From NCBI GenBank assembly GCA_964057225.1, contig OZ059898.1, forward strand, positions 14,099,767-14,163,766: 64,000 nucleotides of DNA, read 5' to 3'. Shown one piece after another: positions 57,534-64,000 of the stretch. The first letter of the stretch is position 1. Each line of letters opens with the position of its first letter. Source of the DNA: Auanema rhodensis. Its lineage: Eukaryota > Nematoda > Chromadorea > Rhabditida > Rhabditidae. Made by a program: the position numbers and the translations under genes. The notes below the pieces were generated by a model, which worked only from the letters and a program-made list of their open reading frames with translations, was not told the origin of the DNA and did no database searches.

Positions 57534-60520
57534 CTAACTTAGCCAACTTGGTGATAAAACAGCGGTAAACACAGCACCTTCTGACTTAATAACAGGTGAT
57601 AGAGCATAGGGATTCAGGATGAAGGCTGATACAGCTGGAGGCGATAAAATAAGTGGACTAAGCACAAAGGGACTAAGAATCATAGGACTCAAAACATTTG
57701 GAACAATTATAAACGGAGATAAAACAAAAGGCGATAGTATTAATGGGGTTAGAACAACAGGACTCAAAATGAAAGGAGCTAACGCAAAGGGGGAAAGGAT
57801 GAGTGGAAGTCCGACTCCTGGACTCAAAACAACTGGAATTAATGCCAATGGAGATAATATAACTGGACTGAACAAGATTGGTGATAGTACAACAGGTCCT
57901 AATATACGTGGTGCTATAATTACAGGAACAAATACCCAAGGTGATAATATCACACATCCGAAAATTGAAGGAGAAAAAATAACAGGTACTACTAACAACG
58001 GTGAAAGGATCAGTGGTTGCGATGCAACTAAATAGTATTTATTGAACTTAAAATTGAAGTATAGGTTATACCGTCTGGTGCATTAATAACACTGGTGAAC
58101 GTGAGCGGCATGAGTACGATATCCTTACGTCGACTTACCTCAAACTTTGCCTATAATTTGAATTTAGAGTTACAACGAATGCGATAAAGTTCAAAAACTA
58201 AATATTACTTGTCCCTCGGCCATGAGGTTAGCTACTGATTCAATAGCCGGTTCTATGTGCTCATCCGAAACATTAGACAAACGTTCAAGAGTTTCAAGAT
58301 TTTCATATGGAGAGTTCTCTCCATAAAAGAATTTGAGTTGTTTTTCTGTCATTCTGGTGTAGCCGGTGTCGTTCATTACTTTGATCTGAACGTTAATGTG
58401 AACTTGATCAAATCGTATTATGTACCTGCTCTTCTGTTAGCATTTTATGTAATTCTTCAATATGATCAATCTTTCGACGCTCGGTATTGCCTAATATTTT
58501 GGTTGCATTGTCTTTGGAAAATACTTTTTGCTCTTTTTCAAATGGAATCTCATCTAATGTTTCATTGTTTGAAACGTAATCTTTTTGTAAAAGTCTTGTC
58601 ATAGCAAGAAAGTTTTCCCTCATTTCTTTTCGCTCTTCTTGATCTTGAACATACTAAATTGGGAAGATCAGTTATGAAATCATAGACAACTTACTCTAAT
58701 CATATCTACAGCTTCGGTTACACCAGAAGCTTCAAAAACAAAATTCATCCATTCTTCTTGGCTTTCGTTATCAAATACATTTAATAAGCTTGGTAAGCTG
58801 AAAATGCCGGAATCGTTTCGGAATGAAAGGAGAGTTGGAGAAAGCAGGTTGATCTAAACGGTTTTCATAAGTTTTTATCAAGAAAATTGATATAGTACCG
58901 TATCTTCTGCTGTACGTTCCTCGGGCGCTAAGGACATCAGTTTTGGTGAAATCATTCGAATAGTCTTATTGTCGAAATTAGAAATATCCTGGCCAGATAA
59001 CACCATACCAAGTTTAACACCTACAAATATATAAAAATTAAAAATATTAAAATGAATGAAAGCAATACCTTCACGAATCAGCTGGATTGGTGCTTTCATT
59101 AGCTGATCTCTTGGACTCAATTTCTCTTCTGCTTCCTTTGCTGAATTCAGTAACTCATCCCGATTATTCAACTCAACATCATCAACATCATTATTCATTG
59201 ATAATTCCATATTCTTAATAAAACAATGAACTATTTGTTAAAGAAATGTGTTTATATACCTTTAAGAACAAATCTTTTCTTAGAGTTTCATTAGCTTCTC
59301 TGAAATCTCGTTGAAAATCCTTGCTTCGTTTGTTTAAAAGTCGCTTCATTTTTTCTTTTTTCTTTACTAAAATACCTTCTTGTTCAATATCTTCAATAGT
59401 TTGCTGCCATCTAAATAGTTATAACTCTAAGTTAATAAAGAAAACAACATGAGCTCTTACGATTTTTGCGGTTGATCAGCATTTTTCTTGAACGATCGTA
59501 TGGTATTAGTTAGCTTTTTGGCTATTACAGACAAGGGTTCTTTGTAATTATCTTTGCTAGTATCATGCAAACTGTATGATGTCTAAATTTAATATTTAGA
59601 AAGATTTCAATAAGACTTTAATGAAAATAACAATATATGGGATTAAATCCTTACTCTTCGTTGTATTACTGGACGTTGCATAGTTTGGACAAGAGCTCGT
59701 TTAGTTCTTTTTGACTTCTTGTCTTTCGAATATTTTGATTTGGAATGATGAGAATTCTTAGATGTATGAGTTTTCCTTGATTTGTGTAATTTACTCTTCG
59801 ATTTCACATAGTTTGATTTGACCGTTTCCTTCGTAGCGGCTTTATGAACAGGTAATGGTGGAGGCAGAAATTCTTCTCTTTTCCTAGTTATTTCCATTAG
59901 TTCAGAAATACATTTGGCATGTTCTTGGACGGATTTCGATCTTTTTGTACATTCAAAATGTATTTTCTTAACTTCAGGATCTCCTTTTTTCAATCTTAAA
60001 TACGTGAAAACTAAAATATTTGGAAACTAGTCAATCATTACTGTTTAGTTGCAAATGCTGCCATCAGACCAGATACAGCCTGATCTGCCCAATGCTGATA
60101 AAGTTCGGTTCCAGCATCTGTTGAAATAGCAATTTTAGTTGTTTCTCCATCATATATGGGTGTATTGATAGGTACTTCGTGATCATCAATATCAGCCACA
60201 TCCTCATCAGTAATAATGAAATCATCATCAATATTAGACGAATTTGTTCGATGTTTAGTGTGATTTGTATTCAGAATAGTCTGAAATAGAAGATTAGAAA
60301 AATCAAAGCTTGTGTGATATGTGTAACTGAATTCATCGTCGAATTGCTAAATTCTTGTAAATCTGACATGAGATTTTCAAGCCAAGGAAAATACGTACTG
60401 TTCAATTGTCCATCAAGCCTAGCCAATACTAAGGTTAGCAACACTAGAAAAAAAGCAAAGATGAATATAATAACAAGAAAAAAAGAATCAAATACCTATT
60501 GTGAGTGGACGTGGTAACAT
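57534..60520 (-). CDS. MLT-10-like (Moulting_cycle family) secreted protein
   Basis: Thirteen exons join in frame to 782 residues: 60496-60520, 60328-60443, 60042-60280, 59655-59994, 59461-59582, 59260-59410, 59069-59213, 58899-59020, 58695-58853, 58426-58653, 58209-58385, 58139-58150 (12 bp) and 57534-58046. The start MLPRPLTIVLLTLVLARLDG is a signal peptide. An acidic stretch and a Lys/Ser/His-rich basic tract (about residues 180-230) follow, then the family core with MISPKLMSLAPEE and LLSPTLLSF, then from about residue 620 to the end a run of short repeats of the type LSPFVLSPLILSP, the hallmark of this nematode family. In C. elegans mlt-10 is expressed with the moulting cycle and needed for moulting; a role in cuticle or epidermal matrix is inferred. 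The 12-bp exon is the least certain splice. It ends IKSEGAVF..LSPSWLS. Confidence 0.88.
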
Positions 60521-63500
60521 TTTGATCGAAAAAATGCGAAGCAAATACAAACCACACCAGATGGCTCTCTGCTGAACGTGTAAGTTTGGATGAAAAATCT
60601 TCTTCAAATGTTAATGGAAGTTGAAGTTAAAATTGTTGATAACAAACAAGAAATACTGAGTAATGTTCCGTTTTCTGTTAAGAAATAGAGGTTATGAAAC
60701 GAAAATTCATTTGAGATTTTCGCTTTCTTTGATGATTCTTTAACCTCATTCACAACACGTCACTTTACTTTTGCTTGTTCATCTTAATACACATTGCTTT
60801 TCAGGTACATACATATTATGGAATGAAGTTTTTTTTCGATGTGGACTTTTCAAAAATGTTGTGATGATAACGATTGGAATCTTGTTTGACATTAGAAACA
60901 ACAGGTAAAAGACCAAAGAAAACGGAAGACATTCTCTTTAACCTTAATATTTATATGATTGAGGTATTCATTAAACATACTATGTAAACAAGAAAAACAA
61001 GAAAAAAAAGGGAAAAAAGCAAATTAAATTTATAATTTCTAAATCTAATTCGATGTATGAGATTTTCAAATTCATATTTTAAATATTAATATCCAAAAAT
61101 ATCTTCATATCCAAATTCGTTTGTCGGAAGCTTCTGCTCGAGGCTTTCTTACTAGTTACCATTCTCCATATCATCTATAAACTTTACTAAAGCATGTTTA
61201 AAAGCTTCTCTTCTTTCAAAAATATCTGCAAATCGTATACTCAATTCATGGCAACAGGATAGTGCTTGCTGCTATCTGACCCAATGACAAGTTTTAATGA
61301 ATGATTGTGAGGTCGTCTGGTGGCCAGTCGTTCGACCTCGTCCATCTAAGTACTTCCTTATGATGTCTAACACCAGATATTAAATATATATTTATATAAT
61401 AGATATAATAATACAGACATTCTATGTCAAAATCAATCCATAGGAATTTTTGAGCTGTTTAATGCTCAAAGCTCTTCTCTTTCTTTTTTTTGATTTTTTA
61501 ATTTCGGACATTCGATGAAAAATTACAAAAATTAGTTAACACAGGTTATTTAAAGTAAACTTTTATAAAAGATTATGTTTTTTGGCAAATATTTACTTGT
61601 TATATGATATGTCAAATTTTATCTGAAAACTGAGCCTGCTTAACAGAAATCTTTGTTTCAGCTCGAGTCACCGTAAGTAACAACACAAGGTAAGTGCTGT
61701 TAAATCTGTTTTTCTACATATTTAAGGTCAATAAGCATATTTTAAAAAATCATTTATCTTTGAATTAGATATTACTGTATCGTTATTATTATTATTTTCT
61801 TCTTTTTTGATGAAATGAATTGATATCCGTTACATAGAACAATCAAAGAAGGATGATTCTTAATGAAAATAAAATTAGAATGTTACCACTTAAACTAGAA
61901 AAAGTGGTTAGATTATGAGAGAGAAATGATCAAGAAAATGAATTGAAAAATGCTTATGATTCTTCTTCTTCTTCTTATAATTAAGATTGAATAGAATGGT
62001 CAAGTGATCTTAACTAGAAATACAGTTTTCATTTTCTTAAAACTATGTCTACAACATCAACAACTAATGTATGTATATCCAAAGACCGTTCACATCTTCT
62101 TTCTCTTCTTTTTATATTTTTACAATAATTCGTATTTTTAATTTGTTTTTTAATCAATTCTCAGAATAATAATTGATAGAATGAAACTATTTTAACAATA
62201 TTCTTTGTAATACGTACTTGATGTTTTTCTATTTGACAACTTTATGATGCAACTATTTCAATAACTTTTCTTTTGCCACTAAGCATTCAAACATTATATT
62301 CTTCAATTCTATAGCATGATACAAGCTTTGACACTTCCAAATAAACCAATATGTTTGTACTTAGATCCATAATTCACCTTACAATCCTTCTGTTTCTCAC
62401 CACATTCCGTCTGCTCCTTCTGCTCTTATTGCTCTGTTCTGTTGCTCCTTGCATTCTCCCCCTCCTTACTCATCTCACTCTCACTCTCTCTCCCTCTCTC
62501 ATTCTTCACAGTTGCTTCTCGTACTCTCTTAACCTCTCTGTTCCTCGTTTTTGCCATCTTTTCTTGGCCCTCCTATTTGACTGCTGACTGGTACTGCTCT
62601 TCTGTTCCCTTCTCTCCTTCGTCTTCCATTCGACCTCAAAAGATTTCTTCTTTCTTTTCTTTTTTCTCCATCTTTAATCCGACAACTGTTCGTTCAGTCT
62701 TTCGTCGCCAACCGAGTCTTTTTCTAAACTAGAATTTAGCTTTCTTTAGCCTGCATTTATTCGATTTGTACATAATATTTATATTGTTTATCATGGTTAC
62801 ACATCCACACATCTCAATATCGTTCAATATTCTGAACTCCATTCAGTTAGCCAAAAGCTTTCGTCATCAACACCTTCCGCAATAAAATCTGTCTGATATC
62901 ATCACTTTCTCGGATTAATCTGTCAAACGTTGAAGGAAATTCAATATTTCTTTGTAATTTATTCTTTCTAATTGCAATATCACTCATCTACTTTGGTGTT
63001 TGTCCATCATAATACTGACCAATATTCTTGTCAGTGTAATAAGATGTCATCGTTCCTGTCAATAATTCCGGAAACTTCTTCTCTCATTAGTTTATGACCT
63101 TACCGACGCGTACTCAAATCTTTTTTTTTCAATATCTGCCCAAATTCACGAGACAACTCAGAGATATCAGATGTACCATAAGTTTCTTAGTTCATCAATA
63201 TCTGTCAATTTTTTTCGAATCATGTTCAAGTTGGCAAGTTTCAAACTAAAACCTTCTGTAAATTCTTTTAACTAACTATACGTATCTTCATTCAATTTAT
63301 GTTAAATTAACGATTCTTAAACTTAAATATCTTTACAAATAGATTGAATATAAACATTAATTCTCTTTTTTTGTAAGTCATTTCAGTCTCTCATGTCTCA
63401 AAAACTCACATCTAGCCAGATGTATCTAATTAAACTCCTCCCATATTTTAGATCAAGCTATTCATTCATTCGTTGTCTAATTTTTCTTATAATCATTTGA

Positions 63501-63534
63501 TCCATATAATACATTCTGATTTATTTCATTTCAG
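60521..63534. other. intergenic region between divergent MLT-10-like and integrin genes
   Basis: Three kilobases, AT-rich, no supported coding sequence on either strand. It must hold the promoters of both genes. It includes the pyrimidine-rich block listed separately and runs such as ttctttgtttcag (about 61650) followed by gtaagt, which could be an untranslated exon, but this is not supported further. Confidence 0.5.
62380..62665. repeat. pyrimidine-rich (CT) low-complexity tract
   Basis: About 285 bp of strongly C/T-biased sequence on the plus strand, unusual in this AT-rich region. It produces two overlapping leucine- and serine-rich reading frames that I regard as composition artefacts. 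It lies upstream of the integrin gene and may be an intron or promoter element. Confidence 0.7.
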
Positions 63535-63616
63535 TTGCTCACTGTTTTACTCACCCTAACAACTCTTCGAAGACGGACAACAAACTGTTCAGAAGCTTTT
63601 GTCAACTTCATTAGAG
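63513..63616 (+). promoter_or_regulatory. splice acceptor and 5' UTR of the integrin gene
   Basis: ttatttcatttcag ends at 63534 and is the strongest acceptor upstream of the start codon. The sequence from 63535 to 63616 would then be 5' UTR. In nematodes this could be a spliced-leader trans-splice site or the end of a 5' UTR intron; the two cannot be told apart here. Confidence 0.55.
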
Positions 63617-64000
63617 ATGAGAATAGTCTATCTTGTCTTATTATTAGCTGGAACAGCAGGTATTTCATCCATTTTCAATATATTTTCATCAATATGATAA
63701 TCTGTATTTATAGTTTATGCTGAGAACATCACAGCATTATGTATGTCGCAAGATGCTCAATTGAGTTGTGGAACATGTATTCAACAACATCCCCTATGTG
63801 CGTGGTGTAGAGATCCCGTAAGTAAAATCATTTGTTTATAAACTTATCAACAACCTTTTAAACTTTATTCCAACGCTTTTCATTCATCCAACAGAGCTAT
63901 TTTAATATTTTAAAATATTTTTTAATCCATGTATCACTTGCTTGTGAATGAAGAAGGAACACAACGAAGCTTGTTGTAAAATTGCTTTCTCATCCACAGG
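63617..64000 (+). CDS. integrin beta subunit, N-terminal exons (partial)
   Basis: Exon 1 (63617-63659) encodes a signal peptide beginning MRIVYLVLLLAGTA; exon 2 (63714-63817) continues in frame and encodes CMSQDAQLSCGTCIQQHP followed by LCAWCRDP. The spacing of cysteines and the SCG-x-CIQ-x2-P-x-CAWC motif match the start of the PSI domain of integrin beta chains. A second intron starts at 63818 (gtaagt) and an acceptor (tccacag) ends at 63999, so exon 3 begins at the last base. The gene runs off the right edge. Integrin beta pairs with an alpha chain at the cell surface to bind matrix; nematodes usually have one main beta chain (PAT-3 in C. elegans), but orthology cannot be settled from 49 residues. 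Confidence 0.82.

Noticed and set aside
57619-58035. 138-codon plus-strand frame with GD/TG repeats
   Set aside because: It is the complement of the MLT-10 SP-repeat exon; the minus strand gives the family-typical repeat and fits the splice model.
62351-62732. Two overlapping leucine/serine-rich frames with a signal-like start
   Set aside because: They lie in a C/T-rich low-complexity tract that creates Leu/Ser/Pro codons in every frame; no splice context supports them.

Overview
The window looks like nuclear DNA of an AT-rich nematode. Evidence: an MLT-10 (Moulting_cycle) type gene with its long run of short 'x-S-P' repeats, many introns of about 40-60 bp with GT..AG ends and varied acceptors (TTTAG, TCAG, CTAG, TTAAG), an integrin beta start, and LTR retroelements of the Ty3/mdg4 and BEL/Pao types. 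The genus cannot be told from the sequence.

Positions 1-49718 are dominated by one giant head-to-tail satellite. Its 263-270 bp unit carries a complete tRNA-Gly(UCC) gene, always on the minus strand. I located 147 full-length tRNA copies plus two truncated ones, and the array runs off the left edge. Almost every copy keeps the cloverleaf, the A box, the B box and two oligo-T terminators, while the spacers fall into a few subtypes that are shuffled as higher-order blocks (1329, 1857, 2922, 4780 and 5301 bp offsets). The four array segments (1-2079, 2420-25984, 30793-41493, 46768-49718) make up about 39 kb.

The segments are separated by retroelement material: a solo LTR (2080-2419); 4.8 kb with a Ty3-type pol reading frame cut off at its 5' side by the array (28048-30792) and a matching LTR (27003-27349); and 5.3 kb with an internally deleted BEL/Pao-like element (gag-like region, BEL integrase-tail domain, shortened env-like region) between perfect 162-bp direct repeats, followed by a 52-bp-arm inverted repeat abutting a single tRNA-Gly(GCC) on the plus strand.

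From 49719 to the right edge the DNA is ordinary gene-bearing sequence: a secreted cysteine-rich protein gene (minus, 7 exons, 351 aa), an unrecognised 199-aa gene (plus, 4 exons) flanked by a fragmented segmental duplication whose downstream copy ends in a decayed relative of that gene, an MLT-10-like gene (minus, 13 exons, 782 aa), and the first two coding exons of an integrin beta subunit (plus, running off the edge).

How it may fit together (inference): tRNA-Gly(UCC) reads GGA, the glycine codon favoured in nematode cuticle collagens, so the array could be a dosage amplification for cuticle synthesis. It could equally be a selfish or structural satellite that happens to be a Pol III gene. 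The sequence shows transcription competence, not expression.
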